In this document: piece after piece, positions 1 through 10,619 of the stretch
How positions within the stretch are numbered: position 1 is the first letter of the stretch
Layout of the letters: every line of letters begins with the position of its first letter
Assembly (NCBI GenBank): GCA_009746045.1
Contig: RPFO01000276.1
Span: 1,052,775 to 1,116,774, forward strand
Source of the DNA: Mesostigma viride
Taxonomy: Eukaryota > Streptophyta > Mesostigmatophyceae > Mesostigmatales > Mesostigmataceae
Reading direction: 5' to 3'
DNA: 64,000 nucleotides
The notes under the pieces: generated by a model
What the model was told of the DNA's origin: nothing
The model's database searches: none
The model's input: the letters and a program-made list of their open reading frames with translations, nothing else
Program-made: the position numbers and the translations under genes

Positions 1-59
1 CCTAATGCCCACTGCATGTGCCCAGTGCGAATGCAATTCAAAAGCAACATGCAATCGAA

Positions 60-355
60 ATTACAGCTGAAGCCGGCTATTAACAAAGATATTTAAAGCA
101 GTTGTTAACTACAGAGACCCAATGAAAATGCAAATGCAATGAAAAAGCAACAGAAGTTGAAGCCACTGCCACTCTACCTGCCGACAGTAACACCACCGCC
201 AGCACCCACTCATATCCCAACGACAAGGAAATAGAATTGCCCAAAGCCAGACATACATTGGGACGCATAAGCAAACGGCAACGCAAGCGCACATGCAAAT
301 GTATACGCAAAGGCAAAGGCAAACGCAAACGCAAACGCAAACGCAAGCCTGTCAT
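60..355. repeat. Degenerate GCAAAC-type hexamer tract
   Basis: This tract is dominated by degenerate six-base units (GCAAAC, GCAAAG, GCAAAT) and is most regular at about 310-350. Open frames across it encode low-complexity Leu/Arg strings on the minus strand and do not look like genes. Confidence 0.7.
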
Positions 356-374
356 GTACCTACGCTATATGTAA

Positions 375-2092
375 CTCGTCGTCTGTCCCTGGTCCTCTAC
401 GGAGGACTGAGTTGAACTCAGTCCTCTCTAGAGGACCGAGTTTTTGGGTTTCGTAGAAAATTCGCCCCGGTCAGAATGTTTGACAAAAAAATTCTCTCAA
501 AATTTATTCAAATACTACGTGAAAAGATCTTTCTTGGACATATTTTTGGGATTTTTTTGGATTTGGTATGCGCGGCTAACTGTACGGTCAAAGTACAGGT
601 GGTAAGGGTACTTTTCCACGTGAAACGCGAGTTCCGGAAATGCACGACCTAGCCATGGCGGCTCGCGCCCATGCATGCAGTTTACGTTTGCGGACGAGTT
701 AGCCGTCCAAACTCAGTAAATAGATTTAACATGCCCTAAAGATGATATAAATCAACTTTTAGCTCGCGGGGATGCGATTTACCCGGTGTCGGCACTGTTC
801 TTGCTGGAAAAAACTGCGATAAGGCAGGTCGACGGAATTGATTACTGCGCTTGCTTTCCGGCGCAATTTCAATGGCTGATAGGTTTCTTTCTACATGTTA
901 ACATGATTTGTATTAGAATATATTGAGTGACAGTATAGATTTGATGATCTCGACCATTCTGTCACGTCATGGTCTATGTGCCGCAAAGTGCCACTTTTGC
1001 GGGCACCGCCTGGGCCAAGGTAACGCCAGCCGTGCCAGGTAAAGCCGGATAATCGTTGCCTCTTCGTTCCTTGATGTTCGTACATGAGTTTAAGCTTGCG
1101 AGGCGTTGTCAGGTTCAAGTCTTGATGCTCTTTCTTGACCGTTGCCTGCCCCTCTCTAAAACCCCCTTTTCAGATGATGTTAGCAGGCATTTGCCTTAAC
1201 CCAGTGTAGTTGTGCAGGGTTTTAGGAGCTGTGCAGGTTTAAACACCTTCATAGATGTTAGTTATTCTTTTGCTACGTTCATACTGCATGATTGTGTGGC
1301 CACGGGCTGCGTCAAGGGTGCATTCAAGCTTTTACGGGTGAGTGAAAAGTCTTGGTGACAAACCACTGCCATCATGTGCCAGCAACTATGTTGGCCACAT
1401 CATGGCAAGGCAAAACAGTTATAGCCATATCTATTGTTGTTTGAAACAATGGAAATATGCTTAACCTACCCATTATATTGGTGGTTGACACTTATAACAT
1501 AACCCTTTGTTGGTAGGTATCCAAGCCCATTCCCTACATGCATGCATAGGCTCTCACTACATGATAAGGTATGATATACCTGAAGTATGATGATGCAAGT
1601 GTGTTGTCCTGTAATGCTTGAAGGGAAATGAGTTGATTGGGATGGTTGGTGGCCACGGTGATGTAGTATGACCGCACTTACATGCTAGCAAAGTTAGCAA
1701 AAGCCCCATTCCTCTCCTGAGGACTGAGAGTTTTTTAATTGTTTCAGGCAGTTGCACTGGCCAAATGGAGCCCAGTTTTTTGCCACGCTTCAAGAACTAT
1801 GTTGTTTACATGCCTATATTTTTTCTTCATGCACCAGGATTTGATTGAATTTTTCCCACTCGTTCTTATCCCGAAAAATGCAAATTCGCGAGGGGCGCCC
1901 AACGTCCGTGTAATTTTCAGGTGTTCGGGTCAAGTTTTCACATATGCAGTATTTTTGCCAACAAAATGATATCTAGTACACCCCAGATCCACATCAAAAC
2001 ATTTGGGATGGACCCCCCACCTAGTCGCTACACGCGGTTGAAAATTGTCAACTCAGTCCTCCTGTGAGGACTGAGTTGGGACAGACGACGAG
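375..2092. mobile_element. TIR-bounded DNA-transposon-like element (1.72 kb, non-coding)
   Basis: Terminal inverted repeats of 15 bp, CTCGTCGTCTGTCCC at 375-389 and its exact complement at 2,078-2,092, bound a 1,718-bp block. Inside each end lies a short palindromic stretch built from ACTCAGTCC and GGACTGAGT (about 390-441 and 2,050-2,077). No open frame inside resembles a transposase, so it would be non-autonomous. I found no convincing target-site duplication in the flanks. The length and the ACTGAGT-type subterminal palindromes resemble the element at 13,355-15,075, but the terminal bases differ, so kinship is only suggested. Confidence 0.6.
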
Positions 2093-2692
2093 CAAACGCA
2101 AACTGTGCACGAAGCAAAAAGATTGGATGGCCAAGATCATGGCAAATACGAGGGCCGAAAACAATCCAACTTCATCTAAATGTCCGAAATCCTCACGACG
2201 TTTCGATGCGCGCTTGAATGTCGAAGGCCTGCGCCGATTATCGATCATAAGTCGAATGTGTAATTGTCGGCTTATGAGAACTGCTTTGCGACAGTATCAC
2301 GTCAGGCCGTTCCTGTGCAGCCATTTTCCCTGTGCAGCGGGTGGACAACGTTCACTTTCCGCATTATTCATGGCTATCGAAGTTAATTCTTACCGACCCC
2401 GGCTGCCATGGCCACTGGCCACGCATATCAAGTTCAGGTATTCCCGACCTGTAGCGCAGCAGATTTCTGTTGGAAGGCATCCTAAGCATCGTGATAAAAG
2501 AAATCCGAACAATAGACATTCATGCTGCATCTAAGGACATTATGGCATTTGTATATACTGCAAGTACATGTATCGACATTGCCGTGATTGCTAACCCCGA
2601 CTCACCATGAACAGGAACTTTCCCTCTGCCTCCATGAAATGTACTTCGTGAAATGTACTGTAATACATATGATGTACTACGATGATAATCAT

Positions 2693-3305
2693 CCCAGCAA
2701 AGCCATAGTACACCTTCCGTTTCGACCGCCATGTCGGCCACTAGTCCGGATAGCTCAATGTGCACCTGACCTTGACACTAATCGCACAAACAGCCACAAT
2801 TTTGCAAGCAAGAAGACATGGCTACCTCGGCATTTCATGAAATGTACTTCGTGAAATGCATTTCGTGAAATGTACTAAGGAACGTGATTGGCCGGCGTTC
2901 GCTCGCCAAATCTCGCAAAATGTACTAAGGCACGTGATTGGTCCCGCAAAATGTACTAAGGAACGTGATTGGCCGGCGAAGATTCTGTTTGCTGCAATTA
3001 AAATTCCCTACAGAATCTTCGCCGGCCAATCACGTTCCTTAGTACATTTTGCGGGACCAATCACGTGCCTTAGTACATTTTGCGAGATTTGGCGAGCGAA
3101 CGCCGGCCAATCACGTTCCTTAGTACATTTCACGAAATGCATTTCACGAAGTACATTTCATGAAATGCCGAGGTAGCCATGTCTTCTTGCTTGCAAAATT
3201 GTGGCTGTTTGTGCGATTAGTGTCAAGGTCAGGTGCACATTGAGCTATCCGGACTAGTGGCCGACATGGCGGTCGAAACGGAAGGTGTGCTATGGCTTTG
3301 CTGGG
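2693..3305. repeat. Near-perfect inverted repeat, 296-bp arms, 21-bp loop
   Basis: Bases 2,693-2,988 are the reverse complement of 3,010-3,305 with at most a base or so of mismatch (a T/C difference in the outer arm); the centre is 2,989-3,009. Each arm contains three tandem versions of a unit carrying AATGTACTAAGG followed by ACGTGATTGG, plus several ATTTCRTGAAAT palindromes. The right arm runs into the open frame starting at 3,233. The left arm carries the same frame start on the minus strand, so the structure is an inverted duplication of the upstream region plus first codons of that frame. Transcription across it would give a long hairpin. Confidence 0.95.
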
Positions 3306-3739
3306 ACATAATCGTGGCTATCTGCTTCCTGGCTTTCGCTATCATGGTGATGGGACACCATGGGAAGCGCAAGTTCGCAGCCATAGTGCTAAGCGGCAGC
3401 ACCCATGCCGGCAGCCTAGTGACCGACGAGACGTTCGACTGTAAGTGCGGCCACGAGTGCATGAAGCCCATTAGAATATCACATCTCCAGGCATTGCGAA
3501 GCGCCTGGTTTTCGCCCGGGCGGAAGCAAGAGGACAGGAAGGCGGCGATAAAGCAGCAGCTGCACCAGGGGGGGTACGACGCCATAACCACGATGTCGTC
3601 ATCTACTCGTCACAAGTTCGTTCATGGCGCTGGTTTTCGGTTCGTTCTCGACGGGGGAGTCAAGGATATGAACATAGGGTTTGTGACCCCTTTTCACTTT
3701 CGCGTTTCACTTTCGAGGCGGCCTTCAGGCACTGCCTGA
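3233..3739 (+). CDS. Putative protein or exon with a CxCxxxC motif (unrecognised)
   Basis: This is a 168-codon open frame starting inside the right arm of the inverted repeat. It has a hydrophobic stretch around residues 20-40 and then a Cys motif C-K-C-G-H-E-C near residue 70. A pattern with an aromatic Trp-Phe and basic residues follows (about residues 85-105). A Cys cluster of this layout followed by a basic segment occurs in transposon-encoded proteins, which would suit the repeat-rich setting; that is inference. A GTAAGT donor-like sequence lies at the Cys motif, so part of the frame could be intronic. No family is recognised and the start is uncertain because the first 25 codons are duplicated in inverted orientation upstream. 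Confidence 0.35.
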   Translation: MHIELSGLVADMAVETEGVLWLCWDIIVAICFLAFAIMVMGHHGKRKFAAIVLSGSTHAGSLVTDETFDCKCGHECMKPIRISHLQALRSAWFSPGRKQEDRKAAIKQQLHQGGYDAITTMSSSTRHKFVHGAGFRFVLDGGVKDMNIGFVTPFHFRVSLSRRPSGTA

Positions 3740-4211
3740 AAATTAGCAACCACGTTTGGAACTCTTCGGACCACCTGTGAAACTAATCACATTTGATGAT
3801 GTGCTGGCGGGCCTGGGCATCGCATTTGAGCATTACTTCGAGCAGGGCTCAACAAGCTCGATTCGCCAACTCAACCCGAAGAAGCCCTAAGCTGCGGTAA
3901 GACATATATTTGTGTGGATGGCTCTTGATATCATGCTGAATTTCTAGTCTTCTCTAGGTGGACAGTTCATGTGCAGCCATACAGGTCATCCATGTGTGTT
4001 TTAACCATGTTGCATGTGCCACAGATATTATGAGCAGTATTTACTAAGTGTGCTGGAGTCGTTGTTGCATGCTTGTTGTATTTCACAGTTCACGCCTGCA
4101 TGAACGCATCGTTGATACTAATGATTATTCATATTGCATGACTGTTCTATTGGGGACGCCGCGCTTGATGTCACAACGTGGCCGAAAGGGTGCATCCACC
4201 GCTGACGGCCG

Positions 4212-5801
4212 GTGGGTGAAATCGATGGACGCATTTCCGAAGAAGCCAGCCGCGGGCCACACCCATGGCGCGGGCGGGGCGCGGGCGGGGGCGGGGGCGG
4301 GGGAGAAGGCGCGGGTGCGGGCGCGGGCGCCACCCAAGACGCGGGCGCGGGCGCGGGCCCGGGCGGGGGCGGGGGCGGGCGCAGGCGCCGGCGCGGGTGC
4401 GGGCGCGGGCGCCACCCAAGGCGCGCGCGCGGGCGCGGGCGGGGTGGGGGCGCAGGCGCCGGCGCGGGTGCGGGCGCGGGCGCCACCGCCGACTTGGATG
4501 ATGAGCCAGCAACCGAAGCCGAGAGGGAGAGGCACCGCTCTTCGAAGGTGTTCGATCTCGAAGTGTTTTGGGGCCCGGATATGACCGTGTATGTCCGCTG
4601 GCGCCTAGCCGCATCGGAGACGTTGGTAAATGCACCGGTGAACAAGTGGCAGCCCACAGGGCCTAATGGCGAGGCTTGTGACGGGGTCACGCCCATTGGG
4701 TACACCCCGCAGGGAGATCCTGTCTATGGGTGCCTCCTCATAGAGCGTGGCAAGGCCCCCAAAGGAAGTCCTGGTCTAGTGCCGCTTTTTGAATGGGACG
4801 AGGGCGGTGCCAGGAGATGTACCTGCGCTAGCCTTCACAGCCTTTTTCCTGACATCGTCGCCGCTGAGAAGCAGCAGTTGCTGGACGGATGGATTGAGCA
4901 GGTGCCAAAGTCCGTGGAGGATGTGCGTGCCAACAACGAGAATCTGTTCGACATCATGGAGCAAAAGCTCAAAGAGAAGCGTGAACTGCAAGCGAACAAG
5001 GCGGTACCCTTACCGCTGCGATCTGCAGGCGACCAGTCGGTTGCGCGGGCAACACGAGCACTGAGGCTGCCCATAAAACAAGTAATCTCACACGTCGCTT
5101 GCCCTGCCCGCGAGATTCAAGCGCAGATCAACCGCGCATGTGCGCCCGCTGCGCGAGGGAGCACATCAACGGCAACGCCCGCTTTGCGCACACTGATTTC
5201 CGGCAGGCACACCTTCAAGGTGAATGGAAGCCTCATACGACGCAGCGACCTACTCGTTGTTAAGCGGCCAGCCGTCACCTGCGGGCAGGGAATGCCGTGG
5301 GCACCACACATGCTGGTGAAGGTCCTTGATCTGGAAGGCGATCGCACGGAGCGTGACAGCATTGTCGCCTCTCCTTACTACGCACCGTCGTGGACGGGCC
5401 AGTTTTCTAGAGTGACATTAGGTGGCGGCAGCGCAGGGATGACGGTCCCCATTTCTGATGTACACCTGCAGCACTGGACAGTGGGCGGTACGGCAGAGGT
5501 GCACCAGCCTGAGCTGATCAGTACCGGCAAACTGTCAGCTGCCACGGTGGCGGCGTTGAAAGAGCACCCGCAGATTGACTTTGAGCATTACAAGACTGCC
5601 ACCGCCGCCAGGGCAGCAGCAAAGGATGACTGCAATGCCTACTTTGCCGAGCATGGAGCACGTGCGCTTATCGGGATGCGCCTGTGTGCCCTGTTTCCGG
5701 GGATAGCGAGGAAGAGGGAGCGCTTCCATGGCTGGGTCACTAAGGTTCAGGAAAGGGGAGGTCACCTGCTCATCAAGGCGATGTGGGCTGATGGGCAGTG
5801 A
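4212..5801 (+). CDS. Uncharacterised 529-codon protein with Gly/Ala-rich N-terminus
   Basis: This is the longest sensible open frame in the first 18 kb. Residues about 15-95 are a Gly/Ala/Arg low-complexity run from a GC-only repeat at 4,265-4,490. Residues about 110-529 look like genuine globular protein with balanced composition. They include a segment with Cys-Thr-Cys near residue 195, an amphipathic helix rich in Glu and Lys near 235-260, and an aromatic, beta-rich region around residues 345-430 (including SPYYAPSWTGQFSRVTL). The frame stops at 5,801 right at a donor-like GTGAGG, so the true protein may be spliced onward, perhaps to the acidic region at 5,909-6,151. I do not recognise the family. 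It may belong to a transposon, together with the frame at 3,233-3,739. Confidence 0.5.
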   Translation: MGEIDGRISEEASRGPHPWRGRGAGGGGGGGEGAGAGAGATQDAGAGAGPGGGGGGRRRRRGCGRGRHPRRARGRGRGGGAGAGAGAGAGATADLDDEPATEAERERHRSSKVFDLEVFWGPDMTVYVRWRLAASETLVNAPVNKWQPTGPNGEACDGVTPIGYTPQGDPVYGCLLIERGKAPKGSPGLVPLFEWDEGGARRCTCASLHSLFPDIVAAEKQQLLDGWIEQVPKSVEDVRANNENLFDIMEQKLKEKRELQANKAVPLPLRSAGDQSVARATRALRLPIKQVISHVACPAREIQAQINRACAPAARGSTSTATPALRTLISGRHTFKVNGSLIRRSDLLVVKRPAVTCGQGMPWAPHMLVKVLDLEGDRTERDSIVASPYYAPSWTGQFSRVTLGGGSAGMTVPISDVHLQHWTVGGTAEVHQPELISTGKLSAATVAALKEHPQIDFEHYKTATAARAAAKDDCNAYFAEHGARALIGMRLCALFPGIARKRERFHGWVTKVQERGGHLLIKAMWADGQ

Positions 5802-5908
5802 GGACTATCATGCCCTGGCGGAGGTGACGCAGTTCGTGTGCGGCTGCCCACACCCAGTCGAGGCATTTGGCCGCGCTCGCTTCTTTCCACAGGAGCTAGG
5901 CTGGCACC

Positions 5909-6151
5909 GTGAACGCAGGTGATGGCACCCACATAGACGATGCCGTCCCTGCTGTGCACAGTGACAGTGAAGGCGGGGAGGAGGAGGAAGAGGGAGAGAA
6001 AGAGGGGGAGAAAGAGGGGGAGGAGGGGGAGGAGGAGGGAGAGGGGGAGGGAGAGGGGGAGGGAGAATGGGAGGGGGAGGGGGAGGAGGAAGAGGGAGAG
6101 GGAGAGGGAGAGGAGGATGCGGAATGGGAGCCGGGGATGACTGGTAGATGA
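5909..6151 (+). CDS. Possible terminal exon: Glu/Gly-rich acidic tail
   Basis: The open frame begins with about 25 residues of normal composition and continues into a Glu/Gly tract of roughly 45 residues, encoded by a GGGGAG/GAGGAG purine repeat (about 5,975-6,115). It ends at a stop before 6,152. A strong acceptor-like sequence (pyrimidines then CCACAG) lies just upstream at about 5,885-5,892, but the reading phase from there meets a stop, so the junction to the 4,212-5,801 frame is unresolved. Acidic tails are common in nuclear proteins, but simple purine repeats also yield such frames by chance. Confidence 0.3.
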   Translation: MNAGDGTHIDDAVPAVHSDSEGGEEEEEGEKEGEKEGEEGEEEGEGEGEGEGEWEGEGEEEEGEGEGEEDAEWEPGMTGR

Positions 6152-6576
6152 GACGGTGCCATCTACCGGCGCATGGAATGAAGTGGTAGACAAGTTTACT
6201 CATGGTTGTCGGCAAGTAGAGCATGCACGCCTGGCCTAGCTGAATTTAAATCAATGAGTTGAGTTTGGAGAGGCTGCATTTTGCTTGGATGAAGAATGTG
6301 TTAGCATGGCCAAACTTTTATGGCTTGTAGCCAAATCCTCTTGGGGTATGTGCACAGTGTACTAGCGGTGTGTGCAATTGCGAGGATTCCTGTCTTGTAG
6401 CGATGTGGCCTCTCACCCTGCAGCCTGGTAGATGTGTTGGCATGCAGCCACCCATCATTGGTCATCCGATCTGGTGTGATTTGCATTTGCACACCTTGTA
6501 TTAAGGCCATGATATGATGATGTCTTGTTATTTTTAATGTGTATATGCGAAAAGAGGCATAATATGCTTGTATATA

Positions 6577-7330
6577 GTGCTAGCAAATGTCACTACCTTT
6601 ACCTATGCCTGACCTTACAAGTTGAGGATGGTCTAATGTAGTGGCAAACAGGTTATTTACAACAATTCACAGTTTTCTGACATAGTTTGAGGCAACTATA
6701 CTTACCAAAATGCTTGAAAAAGGCAAAAATTGCACCATTTATGCTAGCAAACGTCACTATTTTGAGATCAAACTGGGCCCAAACTTGGCCCATGGTCTAA
6801 TCTAGTGGTGTTTAGGTTGCTTCCAACATTTCATAGCTTTCTGACATAGTTTGATATTGTTTAGTAGCTTACACTGAGCAAAATGCTTGAAAATGGCAAA
6901 AAATGCACCATTTATGCTAGCAAACGTCACTATTTTGACGTCAGACTGAGCCCAAACTTGGCCCATGGTCTAATCTAGTGGTGTTTAGGTTGCTTCCAAT
7001 ATTTCATAGCTTTATGACGTAGTTTGATATTGTTTAGTAGCTTACACTGAGCAAAATGCTTGAAAATGGCAAAAAATGCAGTATTTATGCTAGCAAACGT
7101 CACTATTTTGAGTTCAGATTGACCCCAAACTTTGTGCATGGTCTATTCTAGTGGTAATTAGGTTGCTTGCAAATATCCATGATGGTTTGACGTGATTTAG
7201 TACTGTTTCCTATTTATTACTATTTAATTTAATTTAAAATGACAAAAATGTACCTTTATTGCTAGCAAATGTCACCAAGATGACGTCCGATCGATACCAA
7301 ACTTTGTACGAGATCTATTTTGGTTGCAAA
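6577..7330 (+). repeat. Degenerate tandem repeat, about 170-bp unit, 5 copies
   Basis: The motif TGCTAGCAAAYGTCAC recurs at about 6,577, 6,741, 6,913, 7,087 and 7,258. Each is followed by similar sequence (CCCAAACTT, then ATGGTCTA, then GTGGT, then GGTTGCTT). The middle three units are most alike and the outer two more diverged. No coding potential is visible. It may be a satellite-like block or the interior of an unrecognised transposon. Confidence 0.8.
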
Positions 7331-7434
7331 CATCATGCATGACAATTTTCAGCATAAAAAGACAAACTTCGGTACGAAGTACATTTTGCGTGCTGGAGTA
7401 CATTCTTAATGGCTGGTAGGGCTTGTGCAGCTGG

Positions 7435-7560
7435 CGTGATCCTTGGATGTCCGTGTCGGATTACTATTAATTTCTTCAGGGTTCTTCTTCTTTTCGGGGT
7501 TTTCTTTGTGTTACATGCCAATCTCACCTCCGTAATTTATCATTCTCAATGAATATATAT
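7435..7560 (-). mobile_element. Dispersed repeat segment shared by three loci
   Basis: Sequence around the motif TTACGGAGGTGAGATTGGCA (minus strand) with neighbouring ATATATATTCATTGAGAAT also occurs at about 16,720-16,815 (same orientation) and twice in opposite orientation at about 39,880-40,110. At each site it lies beside LINE debris. It is probably the 3' portion or a flank of one transposon family. Confidence 0.6.
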
Positions 7561-8700
7561 CAGCGTGTGCGCATTAGAAAGAAGAAGCGATTGTAATATT
7601 CACGGCCGAATTTGGCGCCCTGGAACGTGAAAGTTATGAGCTCCGCCGTCAGCCATGCATCAGGCTATCTCGTGGCTCGCGTGGCTAAATTAAATTGGAA
7701 CATATCTCCGTTGGGAGTACATGTAGCACATATCCCTGAGAAGGGGCATATGGCTTTTTATACATTCTGGGCTACTTCCTGCAAGGGGTGTAAACTACTC
7801 CTGCTCGGGGTGCACAAGGTGCACCTGCACCACTATGTATTCCAGCACCTAACTAAGGCGCGGCCGACAGAGGGTGGAAGATCATCGTGGCTAACCAATG
7901 GCTAGTAGGGCATCAGGCTTCTCAGCAGAGCTAGAGGAGCTCTCTGCATAGTGCATCTATAGGCAAGGCTGAGCTAATTAATGCATGCATCATCCATGGG
8001 GAGTCGATCCCATTATTGGCGCACATGCGCGTAAACGTGGGCCATGTGCTAGGCTTAGCCTGACTAAGGCTACACTACTCGGCTATATCTTCCCTAAACT
8101 GGGGTTGCTGGCCGGGCGGCAGGGGGCGCCTGCCAGGGCTTGTGGTCGACGTGGATGACCTCCCCCCTCCAGTATACCGTTTTCCCCCCTGCGCTCTGCC
8201 ATATAGCTGGAGCTGTAGGTCGACCATAGCTCCCGTCGCCGCTGTTGCTGTGCCAGGGTCAAGTCGTGGTCCAGCGTTTAGGAAGTCCCCAAGAGCTTTA
8301 ATTCTTGCGGCATTTAATTAAGAAACGACAGCTTACTGTATCGACGCCATATACTTAAAGGTAAGGAGCAGGGAGCCGGGCCAGCCTTACCTCGCGCACG
8401 GCGGGGAAGGCGGACAGCTGACATCCGCAGCTCACCAGTGAGTTGCATGGGGGTAAGAAATTATGTCGCGGCTATGCATGGCAAGAGACTCCGAGTTCTC
8501 ACCTGCTGGCCGGTCGAAGTGCTTGACGATAACATTGTACGTGGCTAGCTGCGCTTGGTGAGGTCGGCCTCCTCGCGGAGGTCCAGCGTGTGTTGCTTGA
8601 GCTGTGCCGCGATGGTGGACTCAGGTGCGGTGGAGGTGGTGTGGTGCTTCAGCATGTCCGCCCAGGTCTGGGTGGGATCGCCTGCCGGGCCAGCTCGTGG
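7560..8700 (-). mobile_element. Fragmented ORF1-only LINE copies (minus strand)
   Basis: Bases 7,565-7,690 match the 5' leader of the ORF1-only element (compare 16,310-16,430) in minus orientation. Bases 7,695-8,100 match its 3' untranslated region, and 8,105-8,700 the C-terminal part of ORF1, again on minus. The ORF1 portion has frameshifts and small insertions (for example about 8,290-8,350), so it is a pseudogene. The 5' leader directly abutting a 3' end shows that two copies are joined here. Confidence 0.75.
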
Positions 8701-8704
8701 CTAG

Positions 8705-9116
8705 CATGAGACTACTGATATATAGCAGTAGTGTAGACTATAGTAAAGCTTAGTGACGTGGCCATGCGGTATGCCTACGTGATGGGCTCACACCCGTAAA
8801 TGCATTAGCTTTAGAGTATTTAGTCATGCTTTGCCCATGCAGAGAGTCACTCTAGCTCTGCTGAGATGCCATGCTGCTGCCATAGCCAAGCCATAATCAT
8901 CTTCCACCCCATGTCATGCAGGTCTTCTTTAAGTATATGATCCATCATGGTGGTCAGGTGCACATTGTGCACCCAAAGTAGGTGGCAGTTTACATCCTTA
9001 TAACCTGCAGGTTGAAGACCAGACTGTATTTAAAAAACATATGCATGCCCCTTCTCAGGGATGATATGTGTTACATATGCTCCCCACGTGGAGCTATGTT
9101 CTTAATTAATTAATTA
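8705..9116 (+). mobile_element. 3' end of an ORF1-only LINE copy with TTAA tail
   Basis: Plus-strand copy of the family 3' untranslated region: the hairpin GCAGAGAGTCACTCT near 8,840, the GTGCACATTGTGCACC palindrome near 8,960, the CCCCTTCTCAGGGAT block near 9,050, and a (TTAA)n terminus at about 9,098-9,117. The 5' part is missing. Confidence 0.8.
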
Positions 9117-9745
9117 ATGGGTGGCCAACAGAATCAGAATTGTCACTTGTACTTGCACACTGTTCTCAATCCTGAAGGCGGACCGTGGTGCTCGCCATGG
9201 TCCGGTTCGCTTTCCCCCACGCGAACATCTGGGATCTGCATGCATGAGGATATACATATGCGGACGGCGCGGCTTTTTACTCCCCCAACCACCGCCCTGA
9301 CATCGTGCATGGTTCTGCATGGACTTTGAGGGATCGAGGCGGCCAGCACTTGCTCATTGACGTTTCTGTGGCTCGCCCCTTGGCTCTTAGTAGCAATGTG
9401 GTTAATTGGTGCATCCCAGGCGGCGGGCTACACGGCGGATCGGGCTGAGCGGGCCAAGCTCACGGCCTATGGGGACGTCGGGCACCACTGGGTGGTGCCC
9501 TTTGTCTTGGAGGAGTTTGAGGCCATGGGGACCCTGACCTCTGGCCTCTTTGATGAAGGAGTGCTGCCGGCTCCGGGAGGACCGCCTGGACCTGGAGGGC
9601 CAGCGGGCCCCTTGGTCAGCGCGGCCGGACCTGGACATCGTATTGGCGCCACCGGGCCTTTCGGTAGCGCTTAACCGTGCTATGGCTGATATCTTGCTCC
9701 GCCGCACGCGGGCTGACTTTGCGGCGCAGCATGGTTATTAGGCTC
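9117..9745 (+). pseudogene. LINE ORF2 C-terminal remnant
   Basis: Translation in shifting frames gives the motif order of the better preserved C-terminus at 40,195-40,830: an AMVRF-type segment, then YSPNHRPDI, then HLLIDVSVARPL, then TAYGDVGHHWVVPFVLEEF, then the terminal Arg-rich LLRRTRADFAAQHGY before a stop near 9,740. Several frameshifts and a stop break it. The fragment starts directly at the (TTAA)n tail of the preceding copy and is followed by a short unique 3' stretch ending in TTAATTAATTAATTA at about 9,862-9,877. This is the C-terminus of a non-LTR retrotransposon polyprotein, downstream of the reverse transcriptase. Confidence 0.75.
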
Positions 9746-9877
9746 TTTTACTTCATTCCGCGGTGTGGATCGAGTGTCCCATGCCGGCTGTACATAGTAG
9801 TTATTTTGTCGTGGTATCCGGCTCCGGTTATACAGCGTGGGACGCAGTCACGTGTCTATTCGTTAATTAATTAATTA

Positions 9878-10610
<733 letters not shown>

Positions 10611-10619
10611 AATATCATG

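Noticed and set aside
2064-2534. 156-codon plus frame beginning in the right TIR
   Set aside because: No domain, mixed composition, starts inside a transposon terminus; unlikely to be a gene.
4118-4635. Minus-strand Pro/Arg-rich frames
   Set aside because: GC-only low-complexity tract; the plus frame 4,212-5,801 continues into balanced protein sequence and is preferred.
5896-6224. Pro/Ser/Leu-rich minus-strand frames
   Set aside because: Complement of a purine repeat; no support beyond open reading.
7612-7905. 97-codon frame near LINE debris
   Set aside because: Lies on the opposite strand of recognisable LINE leader and 3' region, which are non-coding.
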